NCBI GenBank assembly: GCA_030706735.1
Contig: JAUZNZ010000003.1
Span: 1 to 64,000 of the forward strand
Source of the DNA: Bacteroidota bacterium
Lineage (GTDB): Bacteria > Bacteroidota > Bacteroidia > Chitinophagales > Chitinophagaceae
Direction: 5' to 3'
Length of the DNA stretch: 64,000 nucleotides
Both the position numbers and the translations under genes were made by a program. The notes under the pieces are model-generated. The model was not told where the DNA came from and searched no databases. It saw only the letters and a list, made by a program, of their open reading frames with translations. Below are positions 35,391 to 45,063 of this stretch, in pieces; within the stretch, counting starts at the first letter, position 1, and each line of letters starts with the position of its first letter.

Positions 35391-36231
35391 CACGATGACG
35401 ATCGTTGGAGTAGGCCTGATCAGCGGCAGCTTTAGCCTCGCATTAAAGGAGCGCGGACTCGTCCGCCATGTGATCGGCGTAAGCCGCACGGCCGCCAGCA
35501 TCGGGAAAGCGCTGGAATTGGGATTGATCGACGAGGCGCTGCCACTGGATGCCGCTGTGGATAAGAGCGACCTGGTCTATGTGGCCATCCCCGTCGATGC
35601 GACGGTCCCGGTTATGCAACAGATCATGGACCGTGTCACCGCCAGACAGATCGTGGCCGACGCCGGATCCACCAAGCACGTGTTGTGCGAGTCGCTGGCC
35701 GGCCATCCGATGCGTAGCCGTTTCGTAGCGACCCACCCGATGTGGGGGACCGAATACAGCGGTCCGGAAGCCGCCGTAAGGGGCGCCTTCGCCGGTCGCG
35801 CCTGCGTGATCTGCGAAAAAGAGAAAAGCGACGCCGGTGCGGTCGCCATCATGGAGGGGATCTACAAGCAGTTGGGCATGCACATCGTGTATATGGACGC
35901 CCACAGTCATGATATGCATGCTGCCTATATCAGCCATATCTCCCACATCACTTCCTTTGCCCTGGCCAATACCGTCCTGGAAAAGGAAAAGGAGGAGAAT
36001 ACGATCTTCGAACTCGCCGGCGGCGGTTTCGAAAGTACCGTCAGATTGGCAAAGAGCAATCCGGCGATGTGGCTGCCTATCTTCAAGCAGAACCGGGACC
36101 ACGTGTTGGATGTCCTCAACGAGCATATCGCCCAGCTGAGGAAGTTCAAAAGCTGCCTGGAGAAGGAGAATTATGACTACTTGCGGGAACTGATGGAACA
36201 CGCAAATGAGATCAGCAGGATATTGAAATAG
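35383..36231 (+). CDS. tyrA: Prephenate dehydrogenase
   Basis: The 282-residue enzyme makes 4-hydroxyphenylpyruvate, the tyrosine precursor. It starts with the Rossmann motif VGVGLISGSFSLAL (8-21), followed by the conserved ATHPMWGTEYSGPEAA around the active-site His. The C-terminal helical dimer domain is intact (HISHITSFALAN with its catalytic His, then AGGGFESTVRLA). No ACT domain is attached. It overlaps the aminotransferase by 8 bp and is the third gene of the tightly packed first block of the operon. Confidence 0.92.
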   Translation: MFDTMTIVGVGLISGSFSLALKERGLVRHVIGVSRTAASIGKALELGLIDEALPLDAAVDKSDLVYVAIPVDATVPVMQQIMDRVTARQIVADAGSTKHVLCESLAGHPMRSRFVATHPMWGTEYSGPEAAVRGAFAGRACVICEKEKSDAGAVAIMEGIYKQLGMHIVYMDAHSHDMHAAYISHISHITSFALANTVLEKEKEENTIFELAGGGFESTVRLAKSNPAMWLPIFKQNRDHVLDVLNEHIAQLRKFKSCLEKENYDYLRELMEHANEISRILK

Positions 36232-36251
36232 CCGTTCAGGCGCGAAAATCG

Positions 36252-36259
36252 TACCTTTG
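36252..36259 (+). promoter_or_regulatory. Internal -7 promoter element before the DEAD-box gene
   Basis: TACCTTTG, 19 bp before the helicase start, in the first gap over 40 bp in the operon. It may give the second half of the cluster transcription independent of the attenuator. Confidence 0.5.
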
Positions 36260-36278
36260 CGGCAAATTTTTAAAGTAT

Positions 36279-37961
36279 ATGACGACATTCGAAGGGTTGG
36301 GTTTAGACGCCAGGCTGGTACAGGCAACGGACGCCCTGGGATATAAGACGCCAACCCCCATACAGGAGCAGGCAATCCCGGTATTGCTCAGCGGGACCAA
36401 GGATCTGGTCGGACTGGCCCAAACCGGGACCGGCAAGACGGCTGCATTCGGTCTGCCGCTCCTCCAATTGATCGACAGTGACCTGAAATATCCCCAGGCC
36501 CTGGTGGTATGCCCGACACGGGAATTGTGCCTGCAGATCGTAGGCGAGGTGGAACTATTTAAGAAATTCATGCCCGGCATGCACGTGGTCGCCGTCTACG
36601 GAGGCACTTCCATCGGGCTGCAGATACGGGATATCCGTAGGGGGGTGCAGATCGTGGTCGCCACGCCGGGACGCCTGATCGACCTCATCGAACGCAAGGC
36701 CATCGACCTCGGGCAAATAAAATACGTCGTGCTGGATGAGGCGGACGAGATGCTGAACATGGGATTCCAGGACGATATCGAATTCATCCTCCAAAATACG
36801 CCGCAACGCGGAGCGACCTGGCTTTTCAGCGCCACGATGCCGCCGGAAATACGCCGGGTGAGCAAGAAGTACATGCAGCAGCCCACGGAGATCACAGTGG
36901 GCAAGATGAATACGGCCAACAAGAATGTAGATCACCAATACTATGTTGCATCGGCGCACCACCGGTATGAAACCCTGAAACGGATCATCGATTTCAATCC
37001 CGGCATTTATGGGATCATCTTCACCAGGACCAAGGCCGATGCGCAGAACATTGCTGAAAAGCTGACCCGCGAGGGATATGATATCGACGCCCTCCACGGG
37101 GACCTGACCCAACAGCAGCGCGACAAAGTTATGGGTGAGTTCCGGGAAAAAACGCTGCAATTGCTGATCGCCACCGACGTGGCGGCCCGCGGGATCGACG
37201 TGCAGGGGATCACGCACGTCATCAATTATGAGCTGCCCGACGACGTGGAGGTCTATACCCACCGAAGCGGACGTACGGGCCGTGCCGGGAATACGGGCAT
37301 CTGCCTGTCGATCGTTCACAGCCGTGAGATCGGCAAGTTGAAACTGATCGAAAGGATGGTGCAGGTCCCCTTCCACAAGCTCGAGATACCGGGCGGCAAG
37401 GATGTGTGCAGGAAGCAGTTCTTTCATTTCATGGATAAATTGTTACAGGCGGACATCAGCCATGGCAATTACGAATCCTATGTGCCGATGCTGGCCGAAA
37501 AATTTGCGGAGGTTAGCAAGGAGGAAGTCTTGAAGCGGGTGGCGGCGATGGAATTCGACCGTTTTCTGAAATATTATGAGAATGCCGAGGACCTCAACGT
37601 CCGCGAGCGGGTCCGGGAATACGGACGCGACAGGGAACAAAAAGGAGGCGAACGCAGGGAATTGGGAAGGCGCGAAGCCGTGGACGGCCGGTCAAGGACC
37701 AGGGATTTTAATGGAGGCGGAGATTATGCGAAGTTATTCGTCAATCTCGGGACCAAGGATGGATTCTACAAGGCCAGCTTCCTGCAATTCATTCTCGATA
37801 TGAGCGACCTGAGAAAGGAGGTGTTGGGGCGGATCGATATGAAGGAGATGAATAGCTGGATCGAGATCGACAAACGTTCGGCGCCGCAGATGATCCGCGC
37901 CATCGACGGAAAAAATTATAAAGGCCGGAGGATCAGGATGAACGATGCCAACAGCCGCTAA
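36279..37961 (+). CDS. DEAD-box ATP-dependent RNA helicase (DeaD/DbpA-like)
   Basis: A 560-residue RNA helicase. Motifs in order: Q motif TPTPIQEQAIP, Walker A AQTGTGKT (47-54), DEAD (153-156), SAT (motif III), and HRSGRTGRAG (motif VI). After the core comes a charged basic linker (about 430-475) and a DbpA-type RNA-binding domain at the C terminus (KLFVNLGTKDGFYKASF ... NYKGRRIRM). Such enzymes help ribosome assembly and mRNA folding, especially in the cold. It is unusual to find it in the middle of an aromatic biosynthesis cluster; it has its own promoter element. Confidence 0.93.
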   Translation: MTTFEGLGLDARLVQATDALGYKTPTPIQEQAIPVLLSGTKDLVGLAQTGTGKTAAFGLPLLQLIDSDLKYPQALVVCPTRELCLQIVGEVELFKKFMPGMHVVAVYGGTSIGLQIRDIRRGVQIVVATPGRLIDLIERKAIDLGQIKYVVLDEADEMLNMGFQDDIEFILQNTPQRGATWLFSATMPPEIRRVSKKYMQQPTEITVGKMNTANKNVDHQYYVASAHHRYETLKRIIDFNPGIYGIIFTRTKADAQNIAEKLTREGYDIDALHGDLTQQQRDKVMGEFREKTLQLLIATDVAARGIDVQGITHVINYELPDDVEVYTHRSGRTGRAGNTGICLSIVHSREIGKLKLIERMVQVPFHKLEIPGGKDVCRKQFFHFMDKLLQADISHGNYESYVPMLAEKFAEVSKEEVLKRVAAMEFDRFLKYYENAEDLNVRERVREYGRDREQKGGERRELGRREAVDGRSRTRDFNGGGDYAKLFVNLGTKDGFYKASFLQFILDMSDLRKEVLGRIDMKEMNSWIEIDKRSAPQMIRAIDGKNYKGRRIRMNDANSR

Positions 37962-37993
37962 TGAACAACTAATAATCGTGAAACTATATTGTT

Positions 37994-39085
37994 ATGGAAG
38001 CAACCGGGATCAAGAATACAAAGGACAATCTCCAGGCGGTCTGGAATAAGCGGCCCCTGATCATTTCCGGGCCCTGCAGTGCAGAGACCGAAGAGCAGGT
38101 ACTGGAAACCGCAACGCGCCTCGCCAAGACCGGCAAAGTCGATATGGTTCGCGCCGGGATTTGGAAGCCCCGCACGCGCCCGGGGAGTTTCGAGGGCATC
38201 GGGACCAAGGGTTTGCCCTGGCTGCAGCAGGCAAAGAAGCTGACGGGTCTGCCCATTACGGTCGAAGTGGCCACGGGCAAGCAGGTGGAAGACGCCCTGC
38301 ACTTCGGGGTAGACGTATTGTGGATCGGCGCGCGGACCACCGTAAACCCATTCAGTGTACAGGAAGTCGCCGACGCGCTGCGCGGAGTGGATGTACCGGT
38401 GCTGATCAAGAACCCGATCAATCCGGACCTGGAACTATGGACTGGCGCAGTGGAACGGGTAGCCAAGGCAGGGATCCGGCAGATCGGCCTGATCCATCGC
38501 GGCTTCAGCTCCTATGGCAATACCGAATACCGGAATGCGCCTATGTGGCACCTGGCCATTGAAATGAAGCTTCGTAATCCGGACATGATGATGATCAATG
38601 ATCCTTCCCATATCTGCGGTCGCCGGGACATCCTGGCCGATGTCGCCCAGAAAGCGATCGACCTCGACTACGACGGATTGATCATCGAAAGTCATATCGA
38701 TCCCGACAAGGCCTGGAGCGACGCCAAACAGCAGATCACCCCGGAACGCCTCGCCGAAATGCTCGATGGCATCAAATGGCGTCATGAGACGACCACGGCA
38801 AAGGAATTCATTACCGCCCTGGAGAAATTGCGCGAACAGATCAACCATATCGACGATGAGCTCATGCAGTTGCTTGGACAGCGCATGAAGATCGCCGACA
38901 AGATCGGAACCTACAAAAAGGACAATAATATCACCATCCTGCAGACGAACCGTTGGAACACCATATTGGAACGCGCCTTTGTAAAGGGTGAGAAGCTGGG
39001 ACTGAGCAAGGATTTTGTAACGAAATATTATGACGCCGTGCACATGGAATCCATCAATCATCAGAATAAGATCATGAATTCCTAG
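37994..39085 (+). CDS. Bifunctional DAHP synthase / chorismate mutase
   Basis: The 363-residue fusion has an N-terminal DAHP synthase of the KDO8P-synthase-like type (about 15-265: GPCSAETEEQ, VRAGIWKPRTRPGSFEG, IGARTTVNPF, NDPSHICGRRD, DGLIIESHIDPDKAWSDA) and a C-terminal AroQ-type chorismate mutase (about 275-355: LREQINHIDDELMQLLGQRM). The first enzyme opens the shikimate pathway; the mutase supplies prephenate to PheA and TyrA, which lack their own mutase. In such fusions the mutase domain can also act as the Phe/Tyr-sensitive regulator of the synthase. It precedes aroB by 12 bp. Confidence 0.94.
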   Translation: MEATGIKNTKDNLQAVWNKRPLIISGPCSAETEEQVLETATRLAKTGKVDMVRAGIWKPRTRPGSFEGIGTKGLPWLQQAKKLTGLPITVEVATGKQVEDALHFGVDVLWIGARTTVNPFSVQEVADALRGVDVPVLIKNPINPDLELWTGAVERVAKAGIRQIGLIHRGFSSYGNTEYRNAPMWHLAIEMKLRNPDMMMINDPSHICGRRDILADVAQKAIDLDYDGLIIESHIDPDKAWSDAKQQITPERLAEMLDGIKWRHETTTAKEFITALEKLREQINHIDDELMQLLGQRMKIADKIGTYKKDNNITILQTNRWNTILERAFVKGEKLGLSKDFVTKYYDAVHMESINHQNKIMNS

Positions 39086-39097
39086 GGTGATCAGGAA

Positions 39098-40129
39098 ATG
39101 AACAAAGTACAATATACCTTTTCGGGCAAACCGACGACCTTCTATTTCGATGCAGGACTTTCCTACCTGGAGAAGCTGGTAGAAAAGGGTCGCGCGGTCA
39201 TCATCACCGATGAAAATGTATTCCGCGAGCAGGGTAAGAAATTCGCCGGCTGGAACACGATCGTGATCAGGGCCGGAGAGGAGTTCAAAGTTCAGGCGAC
39301 GGTGGACTCGATCATCGATCAGCTGATTGCCCGCGGAGCGGACCGGAAGACCTGCCTCATTGGGGTCGGCGGCGGCGTGGTGACCGATATCAGCGGATAT
39401 GTGGCGGCAATTTACATGCGGGGGATACCCTTCGGTTTCGTACCCACTTCCTTGCTGGCCATGGTGGATGCATCCGTCGGAGGCAAGAACGGGATCGATG
39501 CGGGGCTGTATAAGAACCTGATCGGTACGATCCGTCAACCGGATTTCCTCTTATACGATACAGCCATGCTGAAGTCACTGCCCAAAGAAGAATGGATCAA
39601 TGGGTTCGCAGAGATCATCAAACATGCGAGTATCCGTGATGCCTCCCTTTTCCGCGCATTGGAAAAGAACTCGCTCCGCACATACCGGCAGGATAAGGCC
39701 ATGCTGCTTCGCCTGATCCGGCGCAATGTGCTGATCAAAGCAACCATCGTCAAAAAGGACGAGTTCGAGCAGGGCGACCGCCGTCTCCTTAATTTTGGAC
39801 ATACGCTCGGACATGCTATTGAAAACCTCTATGAACTGTCGCACGGGCAGGCCATTTCTATCGGGATGGCCGCGGCCTGCATGATCTCCGAGGAGTTGGC
39901 CGGTTTCACCGAAAGCAACAGGGTGATCACCACGCTGAAGAAATACGGGCTGCCCACGCAAGCCGACTTTGATACGCAACAGGTGATGAAAGTCCTCCGG
40001 ATGGACAAGAAGAAGGTCAGGGATGACATGAACTATGTACTGTTGAAAAAGATCGGGCAGGGCGTCGTCAGAGTGATCCCGGTCTCAGAATTGGAAAAGT
40101 TGTTGCAATCCATAATTACAGCGCGCTGA
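39098..40129 (+). CDS. aroB: 3-dehydroquinate synthase
   Basis: A 343-residue NAD- and zinc-dependent enzyme that closes the ring of DAHP. The NAD-binding GVGGGVVTDISGYVAAIYMRG, the substrate loop PTSLLAMVDASVGGKNGID, and the zinc-ligand region GFAEIIKHASI ... NFGHTLGHAIE are conserved. Length is normal. It ends with TGATG shared with the aroA start (1-bp overlap), so both are made from one message. Confidence 0.95.
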   Translation: MNKVQYTFSGKPTTFYFDAGLSYLEKLVEKGRAVIITDENVFREQGKKFAGWNTIVIRAGEEFKVQATVDSIIDQLIARGADRKTCLIGVGGGVVTDISGYVAAIYMRGIPFGFVPTSLLAMVDASVGGKNGIDAGLYKNLIGTIRQPDFLLYDTAMLKSLPKEEWINGFAEIIKHASIRDASLFRALEKNSLRTYRQDKAMLLRLIRRNVLIKATIVKKDEFEQGDRRLLNFGHTLGHAIENLYELSHGQAISIGMAAACMISEELAGFTESNRVITTLKKYGLPTQADFDTQQVMKVLRMDKKKVRDDMNYVLLKKIGQGVVRVIPVSELEKLLQSIITAR

Positions 40130-41466
40130 TGTTAACGCTTATTCAACCATCCGGGATTCATGGAGTCGTACGCGCTCCCCGCTCGAAAAGTTCGATGCAG
40201 CGGGCCTGTGCCGCTGCCTTGCTGAATGCGGGGGAAACGATCATTAACGATCCCGGCTACTCGAATGACGACAAAGCGGCCATTGAACTCATCCGCGCCC
40301 TGGGCGCCAGGGTAACCGGCTCCGGAGACGAGCCCCTGCACGTGATCCCGCCCGCCTCGAAATGGGGTGGCAAACCGCTCTCCGTGAACTGCGGGGAGAG
40401 CGGCCTGGGGATCAGGATGTTCGCACCCATCATGGCCCTAAGCGGGCAGGAGATTACCGTGAACGGCGAAGGCAGTTTGCTAAGCAGGCCGATGGATTTC
40501 TTCGATGAGGTCTTTCCGCAGTTGGGGATCAGGGTCGGTTCGAATAAGGGTAGGCTCCCATTGAAGATCCAGGGCCCCCTTCAGCCAAGGACGATCGACA
40601 TCGACGGATCACTTAGCTCACAGTTTCTTACAGGCCTCCTGTTCGCCTATGCCGGCGCGGAGGCCAGGGACGTCTCCATCAGGGTAAAGGATCTCAAAAG
40701 CAAACCCTATATCGATCTAACCCTGGAGGTCATGGAACATTTCGGTTGGGAGGTAGGCAACCGGGATTATGAGGAATTTTATTTCCCCGGATCTTCGGCA
40801 GCGCATCAGGGATCAACTGGCCGGCGGGCGCCCATTTCCTATACCGTCGAAGGCGATTGGAGCGGGGCGGCTTTCCTGCTCGTGGCCGGCGCCATCGCCG
40901 GACGTATCACGATAGTCGGGCTGGACCCCGATTCAGCGCAGGCGGATAAGGAGATCTTGCAGGCGCTTCGGAGTTGCGGCGCCCGGATGTTGCTGAGGCC
41001 CGATCATATCGAGATCGGCCCGGGCAGCGACCCTTTGCAGGGCTTTCATTTCGACGCGACCGATTGTCCCGACCTGTTCCCGCCCCTGGTTGCGCTTGCC
41101 TCCTACTGCGAAGGGACGAGCGTGATCGAAGGCGTAGGCCGGCTGGCGCATAAAGAGAGCAACCGGGCCCTTACGTTGCAGGAGGAATTTGCTAAAATGG
41201 GCGTGGACATCAGGCTCGAGGGAAACCGGATGCTGGTGAGAGGAGGGGAAGGCCCGGATACGGAGCGGGTCCTGGGAGGGATGGCCGTACATTCCCATCA
41301 TGATCACCGGATCGCGATGGCCTGTGCGGTGGCGGGCCTGCGGGCGGAAAGAGAAACCATGATCGAAGAAGCGCAGGCTATCGATAAATCCTCTCCGGAT
41401 TTTTATACGCATCTGCGCCAGCTGGGGGCCAGGGTGCGGATATGGGGAGAGATCAATCATGAATGA
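40129..41466 (+). CDS. aroA: 3-phosphoshikimate 1-carboxyvinyltransferase (EPSP synthase)
   Basis: The 445-residue enzyme joins PEP to shikimate-3-phosphate. It has the N-terminal substrate motif APRSKSSMQRACAAALL, the LFCGESGLG-equivalent NCGESGLGIRMF, SSQFLTGLLFA, and the C-terminal DHRIAMACAVAG near residue 390. It is coupled to aroB by a 1-bp overlap. It falls in the broad class II-like spread of EPSP synthases by motif variation, but sensitivity to inhibitors cannot be judged here. Confidence 0.94.
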   Translation: MLTLIQPSGIHGVVRAPRSKSSMQRACAAALLNAGETIINDPGYSNDDKAAIELIRALGARVTGSGDEPLHVIPPASKWGGKPLSVNCGESGLGIRMFAPIMALSGQEITVNGEGSLLSRPMDFFDEVFPQLGIRVGSNKGRLPLKIQGPLQPRTIDIDGSLSSQFLTGLLFAYAGAEARDVSIRVKDLKSKPYIDLTLEVMEHFGWEVGNRDYEEFYFPGSSAAHQGSTGRRAPISYTVEGDWSGAAFLLVAGAIAGRITIVGLDPDSAQADKEILQALRSCGARMLLRPDHIEIGPGSDPLQGFHFDATDCPDLFPPLVALASYCEGTSVIEGVGRLAHKESNRALTLQEEFAKMGVDIRLEGNRMLVRGGEGPDTERVLGGMAVHSHHDHRIAMACAVAGLRAERETMIEEAQAIDKSSPDFYTHLRQLGARVRIWGEINHE

Positions 41467-41495
41467 TGACACATGAACGATAAACCGGGCACAAT

Positions 41496-42521
41496 ATGAA
41501 CTCATTCGGCCGCTTATTCAGGGTGACCATCTTCGGCGAATCCCATGGGGATAGCGTGGGCGTGAGCATCGATGGATGCCCCGCGGGTCTCCCGTTAAGC
41601 GCGGAAGACCTGCTGCCCGACCTCGAACGGCGTAAAGGCGGCATGCAGAAAGGCACGACGCCTCGCAAAGAGGATGACCTGCCTTTGTTCAAGAGCGGAT
41701 TGTTCAATGGCCATGCCACCGGCGCGCCCATGACGATCCTGTTCGAAAATAACAATACGAGATCGGCCGACTATGAAAAGCAGCGGGCGGTGCCCAGGCC
41801 CGGCCACGCGGATTTTGTGGCCCATAAGAAATTTCGTGGATTCGAAGATTACCGGGGTGGCGGTCATTTTTCCGGCCGCCTGACAGTGGCGCTGGTGGCT
41901 GCGGGAGCGGTGGCGAAAAAGCTGCTGTCAGCCGCAGTGAGCGCGGGTTCGGAACCCGGCGGGATCGCGGTGAGGGCTGCCATAACGGAGATCGGCGGCG
42001 AAAAGGATACGGAGAAGGGACTGCAAAAGGCCATCGAAGCGAAGGATTCGGTAGGTGGCATCGTGGAATGCCGTGTAAGCGGACTGCCTGCCGGCCTCGG
42101 CGAGCCGTTCTTCGACTCGGTGGAATCCGTATTGAGCCATGCTGTGTTCTCCATACCCGCAGTCAGGGCGATCGAATTCGGCACGGGCTTCGCTGCGGCA
42201 TCCATGTTCGGCAGCGACCATAACGACGCCATCGTAAATGACGAAGGGGAGACCCGAACCAATCATGCCGGCGGCGTGGTCGGGGGGATCACCAATGGCA
42301 ACGAGCTCGTTTTCCGGATAGCGATCAAGCCGACTTCATCCACTCCCAGAGAGCAACAGACGCTGAATTGGGAGTCGGGCAAGATCGAGGCATTCTCCGT
42401 AAAGGGCCGTCATGATCTCTGCATCGCTTTGCGGGTGCCCGTGGTGCTCGAGGCCGTTACTGCCATCGTTCTGGCCGATCTTATGCTGCTCGAGCGGCGG
42501 ATCGTCCCGGCCGCCGGATAA
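41496..42521 (+). CDS. aroC: Chorismate synthase
   Basis: The 341-residue FMN-dependent enzyme forms chorismate. Family marks are FGESHGDSVG (13-22, with catalytic H17), RKEDDLPLFKSG, RPGHADFVAHKKF with DYRGGGHFSGR and a late GRHDLCIALRVPVVLEA with the second catalytic His. It is a little shorter than the usual 350-390 residues, mainly in loops. It closes the shikimate block (aroG/Q-aroB-aroA-aroC); aroD, aroE and aroK are elsewhere. Confidence 0.95.
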   Translation: MNSFGRLFRVTIFGESHGDSVGVSIDGCPAGLPLSAEDLLPDLERRKGGMQKGTTPRKEDDLPLFKSGLFNGHATGAPMTILFENNNTRSADYEKQRAVPRPGHADFVAHKKFRGFEDYRGGGHFSGRLTVALVAAGAVAKKLLSAAVSAGSEPGGIAVRAAITEIGGEKDTEKGLQKAIEAKDSVGGIVECRVSGLPAGLGEPFFDSVESVLSHAVFSIPAVRAIEFGTGFAAASMFGSDHNDAIVNDEGETRTNHAGGVVGGITNGNELVFRIAIKPTSSTPREQQTLNWESGKIEAFSVKGRHDLCIALRVPVVLEAVTAIVLADLMLLERRIVPAAG

Positions 42522-42543
42522 TATTCACCTAATCGACCTGCTC

Positions 42544-42864
42544 ATGTCCATTATTTATCATTTGACGACCAAAACCCAGTGGGAGGAGGCAACGGCCAGA
42601 GGCCGCTACGAGACACCCTCTCTCGCCGAGGAAGGGTTTATTCATTGTAGCGAAGAAAGACAAATACCCGGAGTGGTCGAGCGATATTTCAAAGGTAAAT
42701 CGGATCTGGTCAAGCTCGTCATAGCAACCGAGCGACTGACCAGTCCCCTTTATTATGACTGGTCTCCATCGATCGAAGACACGTTCCCTCATGTCTATGG
42801 ACCCATCAACCTGGACGCGGTCATTGACGTGCAGAAGGTTGAAAAAAATCACCCTTCGACTTAG
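42544..42864 (+). CDS. DUF952 domain protein
   Basis: The 106-residue protein starts MSIIYHLTTKTQWEEA and contains GFIHCSEERQIPGVVERYF and FPHVYGPINLDAVI, the pattern of DUF952, a small single-domain family of unknown function related to ADP-ribosyltransferase-like folds. It is 22 bp after aroC on the same strand and may be read through from it. An upstream in-frame ATG within aroC is not needed. Confidence 0.8.
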   Translation: MSIIYHLTTKTQWEEATARGRYETPSLAEEGFIHCSEERQIPGVVERYFKGKSDLVKLVIATERLTSPLYYDWSPSIEDTFPHVYGPINLDAVIDVQKVEKNHPST

Positions 42865-42899
42865 CAAATATTAGAACCTTGTATTATATTGGAGGACAA

Positions 42900-44585
42900 A
42901 TGAGTTATCGAAAGCGTTTTCTTTTTGTGTTGGTTTGGGTATGGCAGTTAGGGCTTCTGTTCTCATGCAAGGATCAGCCGAAATCCCTGGAAAAGGACAT
43001 CGTGAAACGACCCGCCAAAATGGAAGAGCATGTGAGCGGAGACCTGAAAAAGATGCTGCAGTTCGCAGCGGACAATCACGGCAAGCTTAATGACTCCATT
43101 TCACTGAATTACGGAAAATTACTGGATAGTTTATACGGGCACGGCGACTACGCTCCGATCTGGAGCGATAAGGATCATTGGCTGGCCCCCGCGGACTCCC
43201 TGTACGCATTTATCGAAGGCTCTAAATCATACGGGCTCTTCCCCTCCGACTATCACTTTACTTCGCTGGCCTTCACACATCGGATCATGCTCGAGGACAG
43301 CCTGGCCCGAAAGAACGCGGCGCTATGGGCGAGGGCGGACCTGTTGTTGACGGACGCTTTTTTCACGCTGGTGCAAAATCTTAAGCAGGGAAGACTGAAA
43401 TATGACAGCGTCACCCTGCGCAAGGACTCGGTACTTTCAGATACCGTATATACCCGGGCCCTCGCGAGCGCCCTGCAGCCCAATAACCTCGTCAACGTAT
43501 TACAGTCGATGGAGCCCCGGTACAAGGGTTATGATTCGCTGAAAACCTATCTGAAGGGATGGTTATCCACCGCTCATTTCAGGCCCCTCACCTGGCTCGA
43601 CTGGCCGTACAAAGACTCCACCGTCTTCTATCATTCCCTCGCCAGGCGACTCCAGGAGGTCGGCTATATCGATTCCACCGTGACGATCAGTCAGATCGAC
43701 ACGGTATCCCTGGTTCATGCGATCAAAGGCTATCAGCGAACCAATGGCCTGACGCCGAATGGCAAAGTTTCCGACGCGATGGTCAATATGATGGACAATA
43801 CGGATTGGGAAAAGTTCAAGCGGATCGCCATTACCATGGACAGGTATAAATTGCTGCCCGATACCCTGCCGACCACCTATGTATGGGTCAACCTGCCTTC
43901 CTTCAGTCTCAAGGTCATCGATTCGGATACGACCGTATTTGAATCAAAGGTCATCGTGGGAGCTCCGAAGACCAGGACGCCCCTGCTCAGCAGCGAGATC
44001 TCGAACTACATTACCCTTCCGCAATGGACGGTCCCCAATAGCATCATTTTCAAGGAAATGTTGCCGCAGATCAAGAAGAATATCGACTACCTCCGCAAGC
44101 AGAACCTGATCGTGGTAGACGACAATGACAGCGTGCGCGACCCACAAAAGATCAAATGGGCAAGACTCAGCAAAACGAATTTCCCTTTTCAACTGAAGCA
44201 GCGCGAAGGAGACGACAATTCCCTTGGGGTCATCAAGTTCAACTTCCGTAACAAATATGATGTCTACATGCACGATACGAACGTGCGATGGATGTTTGGA
44301 AAGTCTTTCCGCGCACTGAGTCACGGCTGTGTGCGCCTCAAGGAATGGCAGAAGATGGCGGACTTCCTCATCCGGAACGACACGGTCAAATATCACCCCG
44401 ACAGCGTTCGCGCCTGGATCGCCAGAAAAGAGAAGCATACCATATATGGCTTTGCCAGAGTGCCCATTTTCCTTCGGTATTTTACCTGTGAGGGCAAGAA
44501 AGGGAAACTGGTCTTCTATGAAGATATTTACGGGGAAGATCGTACGCTCAGGGACCGCTATTTTGCGGATAAGCCGATTTATTAA
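42900..44585 (+). CDS. L,D-transpeptidase (YcbB/YkuD type) lipoprotein
   Basis: Starting at the ATG at 42900, which has a rare good Shine-Dalgarno (GGAGG at 42891-42895), the product is 561 residues. A lipoprotein signal ends LLFS-C near residue 26. A peptidoglycan-binding-like helical repeat (AIKGYQRTNGLTPNGKVS) precedes the YkuD catalytic domain with SHGCVRLKEW, catalytic C477. The extra N-terminal scaffold resembles E. coli YcbB/LdtD. It should form 3-3 crosslinks in the periplasm. A RlpA-like gene follows after 9 bp. Confidence 0.9.
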   Translation: MSYRKRFLFVLVWVWQLGLLFSCKDQPKSLEKDIVKRPAKMEEHVSGDLKKMLQFAADNHGKLNDSISLNYGKLLDSLYGHGDYAPIWSDKDHWLAPADSLYAFIEGSKSYGLFPSDYHFTSLAFTHRIMLEDSLARKNAALWARADLLLTDAFFTLVQNLKQGRLKYDSVTLRKDSVLSDTVYTRALASALQPNNLVNVLQSMEPRYKGYDSLKTYLKGWLSTAHFRPLTWLDWPYKDSTVFYHSLARRLQEVGYIDSTVTISQIDTVSLVHAIKGYQRTNGLTPNGKVSDAMVNMMDNTDWEKFKRIAITMDRYKLLPDTLPTTYVWVNLPSFSLKVIDSDTTVFESKVIVGAPKTRTPLLSSEISNYITLPQWTVPNSIIFKEMLPQIKKNIDYLRKQNLIVVDDNDSVRDPQKIKWARLSKTNFPFQLKQREGDDNSLGVIKFNFRNKYDVYMHDTNVRWMFGKSFRALSHGCVRLKEWQKMADFLIRNDTVKYHPDSVRAWIARKEKHTIYGFARVPIFLRYFTCEGKKGKLVFYEDIYGEDRTLRDRYFADKPIY

Positions 44586-44594
44586 TGTCGCCCC

Positions 44595-45056
44595 ATGCAG
44601 CTAAAATTCAAAGCGGGAATAATCGCTTGTTGCCTGGCGCCCCTGGCAGCCGCCGGCCAGCATCGGGATACCGGCGGGATCCATCACCGGCCCCGGCCCA
44701 AGGTCCGGACCAAACCGGTAAAAGTGCAATTCGGGGTAGCCAGCTATTATGCCGACAAGTTCGAAGGGCGCAAGACCTACACCGACGAGATCTTCTCGCA
44801 AAAGAAACTGACGGCCGCAAGCAACACCCTGCCCATGCACACCTGGGTGCGCGTGACCAATCTGCGCAATCATCGTACGGTAGTCCTGCGCATCAATGAC
44901 AAGATGCACCCGCGGAACAAGCGACTGATCGATCTCAGCTTCGCCGCTGCGGAAAAACTTGGCTTTGCCGGCAAAGGCCTGACCCGGGGTCGCGTGGATG
45001 TGCTCGGCAGGAAAAAGCCCCGCAGCAAGGGAATGGCTGCGGCCCGGGAGGAATAA
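44595..45056 (+). CDS. RlpA-like double-psi beta-barrel protein
   Basis: The 153-residue exported protein has a signal peptide (about 1-21) and an RlpA/DPBB domain: GVASYYADKFEGRKTY, then ASNTLPMHTWVRVTNLRN and the late DLSFAAAEKLGF. RlpA proteins bind or cleave naked glycan strands at the septum. There is no SPOR domain, which is common in Bacteroidota forms. The basic C-terminal tail is unstructured. It pairs with the upstream L,D-transpeptidase and converges with PBP1A. Confidence 0.85.
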   Translation: MQLKFKAGIIACCLAPLAAAGQHRDTGGIHHRPRPKVRTKPVKVQFGVASYYADKFEGRKTYTDEIFSQKKLTAASNTLPMHTWVRVTNLRNHRTVVLRINDKMHPRNKRLIDLSFAAAEKLGFAGKGLTRGRVDVLGRKKPRSKGMAAAREE

Positions 45057-45063
45057 GGTACCC

